From assembly GCA_963922205.1 (NCBI GenBank), contig CAWUHX010000347.1, forward strand, positions 241,991 to 305,990: 64,000 bases of DNA, in the 5' to 3' direction. The DNA is from Romanomermis culicivorax (lineage: Eukaryota; Nematoda; Enoplea; Mermithida; Mermithidae). The stretch's first letter is position 1. Each line of letters begins with the position of its first letter. This document shows, piece by piece, positions 47,101 through 56,065 of this stretch. The position numbers and the translations under genes were made by a program. The notes beneath the pieces were generated by a model. The model made no database searches, was not told the origin of the DNA, and worked only from the letters and a program-made list of their open reading frames with translations.

Positions 47101-50100
47101 GTAAAATTCCACATAGAACTTTGAATGATGATAGAACCTTCTTTACATGCGACAGAATTCTGAAAAAATTGGCAGGAGATCATTCTGTGAGTTGCAATGT
47201 ATTTCTGCGGTAAGTGTTGATCTCTAATCATTTTTGGAATATTCACCTACGAAACTTTTGTGATAAGTCGGATGTTCATAGAAAAATTAGAGGGTGTCAG
47301 AGGATGAAGAACTGTTCAAATATCTCAGAAAGTCTTTCACGTAGATTTTCTCTCGTTTTTGCCACTTTTGCAAAAAAATGTAGCCAAAAGAAAAATTGGT
47401 CAACGTCACTTTTCAGGAAATTTCCGTTGATCAAGGAAGTCAACACGCATTTTGTGTGTACGACATTTTTGCCGTCGATCGGTCTATCGAATTACGCCGA
47501 TCTGTTTCGTACAAATTTGATAGACGGACGGATTATGAACTATTTGAATAAAGATCAGATGGTCAAATATTTGAATATTAGTAAACGATTTCATCAAAAT
47601 TCAATTTTGAAAGGCATCGAGCTTTTGCGACTGTTCGACTATGATGTGAAGGTGATTTTTTGCTTAATTTTTTGTGTTTTTTTTGTGTTTCTCTTTTTAC
47701 TTTTCTTTTCTTTTCTTTTCTTTTCTTTTCTTTTCTTTTCTTTTCTTTTCTTTTCTTTTCTTTTCTTTTCTTTTCTTTTCTTTTCTTTTCTTTTCTTTTC
47801 TTTTCTTTTCTTTTCTTTTCTTTTCTTTTCTTTTATTTTCTTTTCTTTTCTTTTCTTTTCTTTTCTTTTCTTTTCTTTTCTTTTCTTTTCTTTTCTTTTC
47901 TTTTCTTTTCTTTTCTTTTCTTTTCTTTTCTTTTCTTTTCTTTTCTTTTCTTTTCTTTTCTTTTCTTTTCTTTTCTTTTCTTTTCTTTTCTTTTCTTTTC
48001 TTTTCTTTTCTTTTCTTTTCTTTTCTTTTCTTTTCTTTTCTTTTCTTTTCTTTTCTTTTCTTTTCTTTTCTTTTCTTTTCTTTTCTTTTCTTTTCTTTTC
48101 TTTTCTTTTCTTTTCTTTTCTTTTCTTTTCTTTTCTTTTCTTTTCTTTTCTTTTCTTTTCTTTTCTTTTCTTTTCTTTTCTTTTCTTTTCTTTTCTTTTC
48201 TTTTCTTTTCTTTTCTTTTCTTTTCTTTTCTTTTCTTTTCTTTTCTTTTCTTTTCTTTTCTTTTCTTTTCTTTTCTTTTCTTTTCTTTTCTTTTCTTTTC
48301 TTTTCTTTTCTTTTCTTTTCTTTTCTTTTCTTTTCTTTTCTTTTCTTTTCTTTTCTTTTCTTTTCTTTTCTTTTCTTTTCTTTTCTTTTCTTTTCTTTTC
48401 TTTTCTTTTCTTTTCTTTTCTTTTCTTTTCTTTTCTTTTCTTTTCTTTTCTTTTCTTTTCTTTTCTTTTCTTTTCTTTTCTTTTCTTTTCTTTTCTTTTC
48501 TTTTCTTTTCTTTTCTTTTCTTTTCTTTTCTTTTTTTTCTTTTATTTTCTTTTCTTTTTCTCTTTATTGTTCTCCAGTTTTCGAAGATCCTATTTCTTAG
48601 CTGTTGAACAAGCGGAGGGTTGCATGCGAAAAAGAAAACGAAGATTTGCTAGTTTGGACCAACGCTCGTTTGTCCAAATGGCTGAGACAAATAGATTTGG
48701 ACGAATATGTTTCGAATATAGAAAATTCTGGCCTCCATGGTGCTGTGACTGTTTTGGACGCCGGTTTCTGCGCCGAAACGTTCGCTAACGTTTTAAAAAT
48801 CCCTTCCCACAAGAAAATGATTCGAAAACATTTGGCTGATGAATTCGACGTTTTGCAACAACAATCAAGGTTCGGATATGATACAATTTTAAAATAATAC
48901 AATTGGAATTGAGGGGAAAACAGTTCAAGGCTTTTTACTTGAAGTTCTAGCAAAGCAGAAAGCTTATACTCCTTTCTCAGGAACCGAATATTGTCCGATC
49001 AAACTTTCAAACCGAAAGACTATGCTGTAGGCAGATCGATACCGAAATCACTGTCGTCAACCAAACATTTTATGAGATCTAATACGGCGGACGGTCACGA
49101 AAACAGTGGATTCGAAGGATTGGCAAACTTGAAGAAAAGAAAAGGAATCAGGGTGGGTATCTTAAAACTGCCAAAATTCACAAATTTTGATGGATGTAAA
49201 AAATCGGACAATTTTCTCAGTAAAAGTCAAATTTCGGATCAGTCGTTTATAAAGTTTTCTTGACTTAAAATAAAAACTTAAATTGTACTTTCTTTGGATT
49301 GGTACTTGGACAATTTTCGAGAAAGTATATGTTGCTTATAACTCATTGAGCCTGCGTTTAGGATTAACAATATTTGTGTATTGTTGTTGTCCAATCATAA
49401 TGGTCTACAGTAATAGGCAAATATTGGCTTCAGGAAGAGAAGGTTAACTGTGTAGACCTATATTAACAAATATATTTAATCTTAGACCTAACGTTCTTTC
49501 GTTGCATTTTTTTGCTCTATAATTTGTTCTTTTTATGACCGGGTTTTTTCAGGGGTCCATCGTTCGAGCTTTCGGGTCCAAAACCGAAAACAACGATTAC
49601 GAAAAAGTCGATTCGGATTTTTTATTCAAATTTGGCGATGAATTAGCGACGACCAAAGTCCAATCAGCGGAAAATTTTTCGAAATCTGACGATACGGGGC
49701 ATCATAACGGCGAGCCGTCGTCGGCCGCCCGTCATATGAGTGGTTCGGTTGGCGCCGGTTTGGACAGATCGTCGGCCACGTTGAGTTCGACGACCAGCGA
49801 TCTGGGTAGTTCTATCGAAAGATCTCAACATTTGAAAACGATTTTGGCGCCGGCTAGCCAAGTCTTGACTCAAAAACCTATGACGTCGGTGAGGCCACTA
49901 TTGGATTTCACATGCATTTCATCTTGATCCGAATCTTGATTTTATTGAACATTTCCACACGAATCTGTCTCATTAGACTATCTAACATGTTTCTCACATT
50001 TAGTGCAATAAAAAATCCTGGGATTGTATCCACAACTAATTTGCATGTGCAAATTTTTCAAACAGTTGTATCTTCTGTGTGGATTATTCGATCACTGTTT

Positions 50101-51850
50101 GAAATATATTTCGACTGCTCTCCGGAAAAAGTATAGCGTCAAAAGTAGGCTGAAGAAGGAACATGATAATCAGCGTGGGAATACCGAACCTTAAAAAGTT
50201 GAGACAGCTTAATTTTGATTTGACACATAAATCCGAAACTGATCGTCTTTCTGATGCTGTAACGTAGCACTTTTCGGACATTATATAAAATTTTTTAGAA
50301 TGAATCGACGCCCAAAAAGTGTTCTGGCGTCAAACTGGCCGCCGCCAATTTATTCGGTTCTTCTTCGCCCCTGCGCCGTACGGGTTCGTCAACTACGGTG
50401 AAAAATGGAGGCGGCGCGGAACATTCGTCCGGCTCAACCGCCTCCTCTTCATTCGGAAATGTTTTGCGGGCTTCGTTATTCCTACGCTCGAACGACCACG
50501 ACCGACTGGTGGTGGATCCGCAAAATAAGACCCGGAGCGACCTATGGGGTCGATCGCCCTGCTCCACTTCCTCTTCACCGGCAGCGTCGTCGTCGAATAA
50601 CAACAATAACTACGTCAAAATGCGGCGCAAAAAGTTGGGCGGCAACGGCGACGAAAAATCTAGCGGCGGCGGTGATGGCGGTCGTTCTTTGGGCGCGTGC
50701 AAAAGACCCCATTCAATGGGCGACTTTTCTATTAAATCCATTTCGCCATTCTTCGATCATCAATTAAACGATAACCAAAAGTCGAATGAAGCCAAAAATG
50801 TAGATCATTCGTTGATTACGTATTTGGTCAATAAGCAATTGTCGAAAAATTGGGTTTCGGTAGAAAATCTACATAAAAATCACATGGATTCGAGCGAACA
50901 AAAAGTGAGGAAAATTGTTACATTGCTCTGGAAATTCGTGAGCTATCGACTTTCCATATTGTTATAACCTTCCATCACCATAATGTTCATTGTTTTCATT
51001 TCAGCCTTTCTCATGCTCATACGCCCACAATTTTTTGACATCTTTTTTAGCACCTTTTTGTATTACTCTTCCCTGCTTGCATTTATAAAAAAGACGTATT
51101 TTCTGTACTTGGGTCCGAAATTTTCGTCTGTACAAGTCCAAAAAACGTTACAAAAAAGGATTAAAGTAAAAAAGGCGTAAGCGCAAATAACATGATGCGG
51201 AAAAGTCGAATGAAACTTCAAAAAACTAAAGACTGATGCAGAAAAATGAAATGACGCTACTTAAAGCTGACTCTAGCTTCGTGTCACGTGACCATTTTTA
51301 GTTCGAAAGCTCCGCATCATCGAATAACGAACCTCCACCGTCCAGCAACGAACGTCGAAAAATCGAAACGATCGCCGAATGTCGCGAATTGGAAACCAGT
51401 GGCGAATATCAGCAATCTGTCAAAGCCGCGGACGATAATCGCTCCACGGACAATAATTTTCCGCCGTTTCCTTGCGTATCATCATCGATTTCCGCCATAG
51501 ACGACGTTTCTCCCAATCGCAAAATCTACGAACAATGTCGTAATGATAGTCTACTGTCACGCGGCGGATGGCGAAAACGCCGAGCTCGCAGCGTCTACAG
51601 TTTAACCGTGACTCCGACGCTCAGGGAACAAACTGAATTTTGGCCGGCGGAAAACGGCAACGTCGATAAGACGCCCCAACCGTTGACATTCCAAGTGAGA
51701 ACTGGTCTATCGGAACAAACTACTGCCACAAGTTGCCGCCAATTCGACAACCAATTGTTCGCAATCTTGAAAGCGGAGCATAGTTGTTCATTTGGCCAAC
51801 AAATCAAACGATCTTCATCGTTGAGCACGGCTCACGAAACGGAATTGTAA
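31824..51850 (+). CDS. kazn: Kazrin orthologue (coiled-coil, three-SAM-domain scaffold), 12 exons
   Basis: Kazrin is a liprin-related cytoplasmic scaffold that in vertebrates binds periplakin and ARVCF-type catenins at cell junctions and acts in endosomal traffic. Exons: 31824-32121, 42321-42884, 43793-43953, 45133-45279, 45699-46080, 46597-46921, 47417-47651, 48601-48869, 48981-49152, 49553-49888, 50299-50904, 51302-51850. All junctions have GT/AG and compatible phases, and the total is 4044 nt, or 1347 residues. An acidic and Asn/Gln-rich N-terminus comes first, then a coiled coil (about 265-410, with kazrin-like LKAEKFELLSQMKEVYSTLE) and a basic LSKLFHLGRTKSKE segment. SAM1 is at about 556-622, SAM2 at 630-702 and SAM3 at 710-785. 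SAM3 retains the kazrin-specific VWTN and SGLHGAV signatures. The tail of about 550 residues is much longer than in vertebrate kazrin (about 775 in total) and ends HETEL, a class I PDZ-ligand pattern. The first exon link rests mainly on splice phase. Confidence 0.88.
34659..34750. repeat. Degenerate GCCTAA hexamer array (TTAGGC telomere-type)
   Basis: About 15 hexamers follow in register, mostly GCCTAA with GCCCAA, GCCTGA, GCTTAA and ACCTAA variants. The complement is TTAGGC, the nematode telomere unit. It lies between inverted terminus arrays inside the MULE-type element. The Leu-Gly frame on the minus strand is an artefact of this repeat. Confidence 0.8.
35220..35515. repeat. Pyrimidine-rich tract inside the MULE-type element
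   Basis: TTTTCTTC-type sequence, densest at 35340-35510. Frames across it are compositional. Confidence 0.6.
35529..36134 (-). pseudogene. FLYWCH-type N-terminal fragment of a MULE transposase
   Basis: The frame (extendable upstream to 36260; MDFGDVN at 36134 is a likelier start) has a FLYWCH-like zinc module: YTFRKK, then NEYWNCVDC, GRIVRNPENGHHDAC. A region follows that in nematode MULE proteins lies between the zinc finger and the catalytic core: LPEYKTMKSGLKRWFQKGRI, then a short Pro/Asp linker and LPVEYRYFLF. The protein stops at 35529 with no DDE catalytic domain in the remaining element, so it is truncated. The FLYWCH module would bind DNA, presumably the element ends. It is opposite in strand to kazrin. 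Confidence 0.6.
37271..37514 (+). mobile_element. MITE family M, complete copy
   Basis: Imperfect terminal inverted repeats start TAGTCTGTTTTTATTG and end AAGCATTTTATAAAAAACAGACTA. TA dinucleotides at 37269-37270 and 37515-37516 are the likely target duplication, pointing to Tc1/mariner-type mobilisation. There is no coding capacity in 244 bp. Other copies lie near 16.6, 26.1, 28.6, 40.1, 44.4 and 60.8 kb. Confidence 0.8.
37692..39388. mobile_element. Nested DNA element with TTCAAAAGCGCAGCA minisatellite ends and 8-bp duplication
   Basis: TAGTGGAC at 37684-37691 and again at 39389-39396 is an exact 8-bp duplication. The left end carries six copies of TTCAAAAGCGCAGC (37700-37850). The right end has eight copies of the inverse, GCTGCGCTTTTGAA (39232-39388). 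The interior (1.4 kb) has a direct duplication of a TTTGCCCATTCTGGCTGGATT unit at 38165-38232, a purine tract (38275-38520) and a pyrimidine tract (38640-38970). No transposase is encoded. TSD length fits hAT or MULE. Confidence 0.75.
40078..40216 (+). mobile_element. MITE family M, partial copy
   Basis: GTGCAAAGCAAGTACTAGCT, ATTTTTACGATTTTC and TGTAAACGACTTTAGAAACGA match the family in order; the right terminal repeat is missing. Confidence 0.55.
40330..40562. mobile_element. Two adjacent copies of a 116-bp palindromic MITE
   Basis: Copy 1 (40330-40445) starts AAGCCCAATTCAGAA and ends TTCTGAATCGGGCTT, a near-perfect inverted pair. Copy 2 (about 40472-40562) shares GACTGTCGCCGATTAAATCC and the AATCGGCGATGGTCGCC core and ends CCGAATAAGGCTT, but its left end is lost. 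Confidence 0.65.
42321..42884 (+). CDS. kazn: Kazrin exon 2
   Basis: After the acceptor TTTTTTGTAG, 188 codons give an Ala/Glu start, a Glu/Gln-rich and Asn/His-rich linker, and the beginning of the coiled coil (VKYQKMKTTVAAVQAELKQA). Donor ATCG/GTGAGT is strong. Phase 1 at both ends. Confidence 0.8.
43245..43510. repeat. Inverted-repeat-rich transposon remnant in kazrin intron 2
   Basis: It starts GGGGCCGGTTCCATCAAAG, a common short-transposon end. AGCTGAGCTGCA and TCAGCTGCAGCTTA palindromic words then recur in both orientations. The right end is not clear. Confidence 0.5.
43793..43953 (+). CDS. kazn: Kazrin exon 3 (coiled-coil core)
   Basis: The 53 codons include LKAEKFELLSQMKEVYSTLE and ELREFIQQFEQK. 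This is the best-conserved part of the kazrin coiled coil, closely matching the vertebrate KGEKTDLVSQMQQLYATLE-type segment. Donor AAG/GTAATT, phase 0. Confidence 0.9.
44444..44686 (+). mobile_element. MITE family M, near-complete copy in kazrin intron 3
   Basis: The left end CTACAGTCTGATTTTCTTAA and right end CTATTTTATAAAAAACAGAC are imperfect inverted repeats, and length equals the complete copy at 37271-37514. The frame at 44341-44622 across it is spurious. Confidence 0.75.
45133..45279 (+). CDS. kazn: Kazrin exon 4 (coiled coil)
   Basis: It encodes 49 codons of heptad-rich sequence (DKEKAEKDREEFAEVARQTS) in phase 0 at both ends, between acceptor AATTTTAG and donor GAG/GTAGGT. Confidence 0.85.
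45699..46080 (+). CDS. kazn: Kazrin exon 5 (coiled-coil end and basic linker)
   Basis: The first codons finish the coiled coil (LQGRFALLTDRNL). A Ser/Lys/Arg-rich linker follows, with RRRRQSTSKNRSGK and LSKLFHLGRTKSKE, the counterpart of the basic stretch before SAM1 in vertebrate kazrin. Donor CAG/GTTAGG, phase 1. Confidence 0.85.
46597..46921 (+). CDS. kazn: Kazrin exon 6 (SAM1)
   Basis: It holds a short acidic lead-in and the complete first SAM domain (RWRQAHVLAWLELELGMGQY through NVKSGRVLINLT to MHKKKLRLAIEEYR). The NVKSG.VL and HxxKLRLAIE.YR words are specific for kazrin among SAM proteins. Donor TGTG/GTGAGT, phase 2. Confidence 0.93.
47045..47209 (+). CDS. kazn: Possible alternative cassette exon between SAM1 and SAM2
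   Basis: Acceptor TTTTTTACAG and donor CG/GTAAGT bound 165 bp, a multiple of three. It is open throughout in the kazrin frame and phase-compatible with exons 6 and 7 whether included or skipped. It would add 55 Lys/Arg/Asn-rich residues to the SAM1-SAM2 linker. Vertebrate kazrin has no counterpart, so this is inference from splice signals alone. It is not counted in the 1347 residues. Confidence 0.35.
47417..47651 (+). CDS. kazn: Kazrin exon 7 (SAM2)
   Basis: It begins after TTTTCAG and encodes the second SAM domain (FLPSIGLSNYADLFRTNLID, then ISKRFHQNSILKGIELL). The KxFHQxSILxGIELL stretch matches vertebrate kazrin closely. Donor AAG/GTGATT, phase 0, opening into the pentanucleotide repeat. 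Confidence 0.93.
47701..48530 (+). repeat. (TTTTC)n microsatellite, about 166 units
   Basis: This is an almost pure pentanucleotide run of 830 bp with a single visible change (C to A at 47835). It fills most of the 949-bp intron between the SAM2 and SAM3 exons. The sense transcript would carry a continuous UUUUC polypyrimidine tract upstream of the exon 8 acceptor. Long Phe-Ser-Leu frames across it are artefacts. Confidence 0.99.
48601..48869 (+). CDS. kazn: Kazrin exon 8 (SAM3)
   Basis: The acceptor is TATTTCTTAG. The exon encodes LLNKRRVACEKENEDLLVWT and the third SAM domain with RLSKWLRQIDLDEYVSNIEN, SGLHGAV, and IPSHKKMIRKHLADE. This linker plus SAM3 is the most kazrin-like segment in the window. 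Donor AAG/GTTCGG is weak but its phase (2) fits exon 9 exactly. Confidence 0.93.
48981..49152 (+). CDS. kazn: Kazrin exon 9
   Basis: After TTTCTCAG the exon encodes a basic segment (TFKPKDYAVGRSIPKSLSST ending LKKRKGIR) just behind SAM3, comparable in place with the KYKAGRLPLGKIGRG region of vertebrate kazrin. Donor AGG/GTGGGT, phase 0. Confidence 0.8.
49553..49888 (+). CDS. kazn: Kazrin exon 10
   Basis: It comprises 112 codons in phase 0 at both ends. AFGSKTENNDYEKVDSDFLF resembles the FSSKDPDFHDDYGSL region of vertebrate kazrin; the rest is Ser/Thr-rich low-complexity sequence. Donor TCG/GTGAGG. Confidence 0.8.
50299..50904 (+). CDS. kazn: Kazrin exon 11
   Basis: It comprises 202 codons of Ser/Asn/Gly-rich, probably disordered tail with a basic patch (YVKMRRKKLGG) and CKRPHSMGDFSIKSISPFF, which has the look of a phosphorylation or 14-3-3 docking segment. 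It is far GC-richer than flanking introns. Donor AAA/GTGAGG, phase 0. No vertebrate counterpart was recognised. Confidence 0.75.
51302..51850 (+). CDS. kazn: Kazrin exon 12 (terminal coding exon)
   Basis: After ATTTTTAG, 182 codons and a TAA stop. The sequence is polar and Ser/Asn-rich with RKRRARSVYSLTVTPTLR-type basic and Thr/Pro stretch (GGWRKRRARSVYSLTVTPT). The last residues are HETEL; T at -2 and L at 0 fit a class I PDZ ligand. No AATAAA was found close behind the stop. Confidence 0.8.
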   Translation, partial: FESSASSNNEPPPSSNERRKIETIAECRELETSGEYQQSVKAADDNRSTDNNFPPFPCVSSSISAIDDVSPNRKIYEQCRNDSLLSRGGWRKRRARSVYSLTVTPTLREQTEFWPAENGNVDKTPQPLTFQVRTGLSEQTTATSCRQFDNQLFAILKAEHSCSFGQQIKRSSSLSTAHETEL

Positions 51851-52719
51851 TTATTCTAAATGATTAGTTTAGTAGTTCATTAATTTTGATCATGCAGCGT
51901 GAACGGTAGGATTTTCCAAAACACTCCTTCTCCGCTGCAGATTTTTTTGTGCAAAGGCGATCAGGAATCAGTTTTAGCTATTCTACAGTTAGATTGGAAC
52001 TATTAGAAGAAATCCGAAGCTGTGCCCTAATTTTCTACTGTAATGGGTTAATTATAGATTTTTTATAATATTTATTCTTTCTGAAAGGTGAAAGAAGATT
52101 CATTTGTTTTTTCGCTTTAAGCTTTTTCTTCTTATGCAAAAAGCAATAGTCTTTTCTTATATTGAAATGTTTATAGTGTATTGTTTTCTTCATTATGGCT
52201 ATTTTTATGATGACTATGAATATATTGCTTTTGTTGCGCTTCATTTGTTCCTATAAATTGATGTTTGATACAAATGAAGAAAAAGTTTAGTGGCAACGGA
52301 TGTACTCTTGTCATGCATAAGATCAGGGACAGTGATACCAGAAACAACGCCTTTCTTCTGAAATCAAGGGAGTTCCGCTACGAAACAAAAATTCTACAAT
52401 ATGCTATCTGTTTAGCCAATGTAAGTGTCGAAGATGGTCATCCTGACAATACACACATTACGACCACTTGTATTAAGACACACTTTCTGAGAAAATTCAG
52501 CTTCTCATACAGGGAGTTGTGATAAGTAAAAAATTAACTCTACCTGAAAATCACATATTTCGTGTAACTTGATGCGCTAGGAACGGAAATGATATTCATT
52601 TCTTCTGAAAATCAAAACTCACATACTTACAGTAAGACAAAAGTAGACAGTTTTTTTATTTCTGACATAAATACATTTCTTTCAACTTTTGCTCACTTGG
52701 AATAACGGAACACCTGGTG
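51851..52719. other. Kazrin 3' flank; no further gene seen
   Basis: It includes the kazrin 3' UTR, whose end could not be placed. The short frame at 52265-52522 has no recognisable domain. Confidence 0.45.
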
Positions 52720-54345
52720 TAAGGGGACATATCTACCGCTAAAGTTAAAGGTAAGTAGCACCAAAAGGTTCCCTATACAGTAGGTAGTTTACGATGTCTT
52801 CTACCTGCTAACAGAATATGATGGAAATTCATGTCCTGCTAGAGGATCGCAGGACTCGGAGTATGAATACCATTTTCTAATGATTGCGACCTCTTGGGCA
52901 AATCAAAATTTGATAAATTTCAAAAATGAGACAATAGAACAAGTTTCGTATGCTAAATTTTACCGTGATGCTCACCTCGCATAAAAAATTTTCGCATAGC
53001 CACAGTACCCAAAAGTTGGGAATTTTCGCATTTTGGGCATTTTTCGGTTTATTCACGAGACTTAAGATGTATTGGTCTAGACATGACCTAGCTTTATGGT
53101 TGAACATTCGTTAGATGCGGAACACGCTTCTCTATAACGTGGTATAAAATTTTTTCCCCTATTTTGCATTTTACACTTTTCAGCAAGTTATGAAGTGAGA
53201 CAACAAAAATATTTAAAAAGCTGAGTTTTTTCCATAAAAATGACTATACCCACTAATGAAGCTCAAAAGGGCCGTGTGCAACGGATAGTACACGATATCT
53301 CCCAAGTGCCTACAAAAAATGCCAAAAATTCACAAACCGCTAGCGGCTTAAATCTATAAAAAACTGATAAGTATTTTAGTCGATAAAGTTTGATTTGCAA
53401 GTCCATCAACAAAACTTAGCTTTTCTTGAAATTTTATGTTTCAGATTGAAGGATAGACAGCACTGAATGGACATAAAGAAAAAATAAAGCACCAGACTTG
53501 AAACAGTCGCTTTGGAATAGATCACTTCCCATAATCAAATTCCGATCAGAGCTTAGAATATTTCAAAGCTTCTGCTTTATCTTCCTCCCATAAATCGTTT
53601 GCTTCAGTAAGATAGTAGTAGGCTCGTTGGTCTTCACCAAGGCGACTTGTTTCCAACGACCAGAAACCTGCAATTTGTTGCACTGTTAGTTCGTCTTTGG
53701 AAACTGTCCCTTTTTGTGTGTCAATCTGAACATCATTTCAGGATCGAACTCTTGTTTGAAACAAAGTCCTTCATCAAATTTTCTTGCCATAAACTGCTTT
53801 TGCTGTAGCATGAGCGTTTTACATGTTTACATGCTTTTACATACAAACATTTTTGTCGTCTCATTTTCAATACTTCAAAACTTGATGAAAAAGGTAAAAT
53901 GCGAAATAAGGAAAAAATTTTATACCACATTATAGAGAATTGTATTCCGCATCTAATAAATGTTCAACCATAAAGCGAGGTCATGTCTACATAGACCAAA
54001 TGCATCTTAGGTCTCGTAAATAGACAGAAAGGTGTCAAAAAATGCAAAAATTTTCAACTTGGGGGTATTGTAGCTATGCAAATTTTATTTTTTAAGCATA
54101 GTGAGCATTACATTAATATTTAGCATACGAAACTTGTTCTAATGTCTCATTTTTGAAATCAAATTTTGATTCACCCACGATATAGGTCCCAATTATCAGA
54201 AAATGCAATCATAAGATGGTATTCACACTCCAAGTCCTGCGATCTGCTAGCAATGAATTTCCGCTTTTTTTGTCAGCAGGCAGAAGACATTGTAAACTAG
54301 TATAAGGAATTTATTGGTGCTTCTGAACTTTACCGGTAGAGATAG
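52720..54345. mobile_element. Foldback element with inverted arms of about 490 bp
   Basis: The arm 52720-53215 is repeated in inverse orientation at about 53850-54345. For example, AAATGAGACAATAGAACAAG on the left corresponds to CTTGTTCTAATGTCTCATTT on the right, and the GCGGAACACGCTTC/GAATTGTATTCCGC and TATCTACCGCTAAAG/CTTTACCGGTAGAGATA blocks keep the order. The 635-bp loop includes a short exon-like frame on the minus strand. No target duplication was found and the arms have diverged visibly. Confidence 0.8.
53546..53703 (-). other. Exon-like open stretch in the loop of the foldback element
   Basis: Reading the minus strand from an AG at 53704-53705, 51 codons run to a TGA at 53546 with clearly protein-like, charged sequence (DELTVQQIAGFWSLETSRLG, then EDQRAYYYLTEANDLWEEDK). 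The I-x3-W...L...R..Y...A pattern weakly recalls the last two helices of an HMG box. No upstream exon was identified. It may be a captured gene piece. Confidence 0.25.
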
Positions 54346-54739
54346 TGATTTTTGTAAAAACATAACCATTTTCGTCCATACTTTATACGCATAAAAAATA
54401 AGGAAAATAAAAGTATCGTTTATTGATATATTATTGAGCTGTAGTACATCCCGTCGTCATGTATAACATTACAATTTTGGTCAAAATTAATATTGGTACA
54501 AGCATAGATGCACATAGGGAGGTCTGGACCTCAAGCATATTTTGATTTTAACTCTGACTTGGTTCCTAAGACATTGGACGCAAAAAGGCTGGGGCGACTC
54601 TTTTAATATCTGTAGACAGTGATGTGGAACAAAATATGTAGATCGGTGGTGGATGCGGCGAAAATACAATAAACTAAAATTATGTAAATAAGGGCGATGG
54701 GCGACAAAGTAAAAATGGCAGCGCACTGAAAAATGATGG
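54346..54739. other. No gene seen
   Basis: Possibly the variable 5' part of repeat R1; faint similarity with 560-718 (GGCGG/GGGCG-rich words with AAATTATGTAAAT-like AT stretches). Confidence 0.35.
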
Positions 54740-55215
54740 GAAGCGATAAACCCAAAAATGAGCGAAAAACTAGAACAACATGTCCTTTTAAGGACCTTGT
54801 CGGCTACAGTAAGGCGGCGGAGCTCACGACGCCCAGGCTAACTTCCGCAGAAAAAATGGTGCAGAAGATGCCTGTGGTCACATAGACATTTTCCCAGTTA
54901 CCTTTAGCATTGAAGCCGACTTTAGTGCCTATCCTAGACATATGAACGTCTTTAACAAAAACTTCTCAACTAAGGGGCATGTAATGCACCCAAAATAGCC
55001 ATGAGCGCGTAGAGCTCTCTGGCAGAAAGTTTTTAGCTAAAGGGGCATACTGTAGCCCACGTGAAAAAAGAAACAAAATAAAAGTGAAGGATATAACAAA
55101 ACGAAGAAATCGAATAAAATGGCAAATGATTATGAAATAAAAAAGTGGCGAAGAATTATCAAAAATAAAATATCAGCATGATGAGGATCATGTGACGTTG
55201 GGATTTGATCGGCAC
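54740..55215. repeat. Dispersed repeat R1, copy B
   Basis: Second copy of 719-1290, same orientation. It keeps the TGTCCTTTTAAGGAC hairpin core, GCAGAAGATGCCTGTGG, CACATAGACATTTTC, CATATGAACGTCTTTA, AATAGCCATG and AGTTTTTAGCTAAAGGG blocks, with several short deletions. Confidence 0.7.
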
Positions 55216-55707
55216 ATGACACCTTCATGACACCGATCCTGATTGTGAGTCAGACCTCCCGGTTTCGATGCCAATTGTTTTTAAAATTCGGTTGGTAGAA
55301 GCAAAAAAATTTGAAATTTTGTTTTGAGTATTAGCAGCATTTTGATTTGTTTCGTCAATAATTATTCATATGTTCTTCCTTTTTTGTTCTTTTTTCCTAG
55401 TGATCCAATAATGTATAGCTGAAAAATTGACAAAAACAAAATAGAAAAATCAGGAAAAGAATCATGCGATTGGATGGCTGATGTCATCAAAGGAAAGATA
55501 AAGCAAAGCAAAACGATTCTATTAAATTACAAAGTCTCACATGATTTTCTTCGAAATACTGACTTTCTGCAGCCTTAACCTTGTCACACGTGGACTAAAA
55601 TTTTTCAGAATATTTCTTGCATATAATTACTTTGCTTTTGTAACACACTGTAAATATTTGTGGTTTGTTGGCATGTTTTCGGAAGTAGAAAAATTATAAA
55701 CCTGTAC
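55216..55707. other. No gene seen
   Basis: AT-rich spacer between the two dispersed repeats. Confidence 0.4.
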
Positions 55708-56065
55708 TCATACACGCACAGCCTAGAAATTCCGATGGGCGTCGGCCAGGACAGGGGGTGGAATACAAATTTTATTATTTCTTGGTAACAAAGAGATAGG
55801 TCTTCTTAATATGCAGGCTTCATATTCTTCCGTCTATATTAGTAAAATATATGAAAGTATTTGCTTGGTCAGCCATTTTTTAAGTTTTAATGTTACAAGT
55901 ATGCTTGGGTAAAATTGTTATGATTGCTATTGTTATGGGATGTTTTAATCTTTTCCTCATTTTCCTTCATCTCCTTCATCAATGATGGGTGGTCGAATCT
56001 GTTGGGAGTCATTCAAACTTTGCTCAAGGTCTAGGCATCTCTATGTACATATATGCTTGTATCAA
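55708..56065. repeat. Dispersed repeat R2, copy B
   Basis: Matches 23068-23440 in the same orientation (ACGCACAGCCTAGAAATTCC start, CATATTCTTCC, AAAATATATGAAAGTATTTG, AATCTGTTGGGAGTCA). Confidence 0.65.

Noticed and set aside
47214-48788. 524-codon plus-strand frame with long FFSFLF repeats, and two similar frames in the other phases
   Set aside because: It is the TTTTC microsatellite read through in all phases (a 5-base unit has no stop). Real kazrin exons flank it and use it as an intron.
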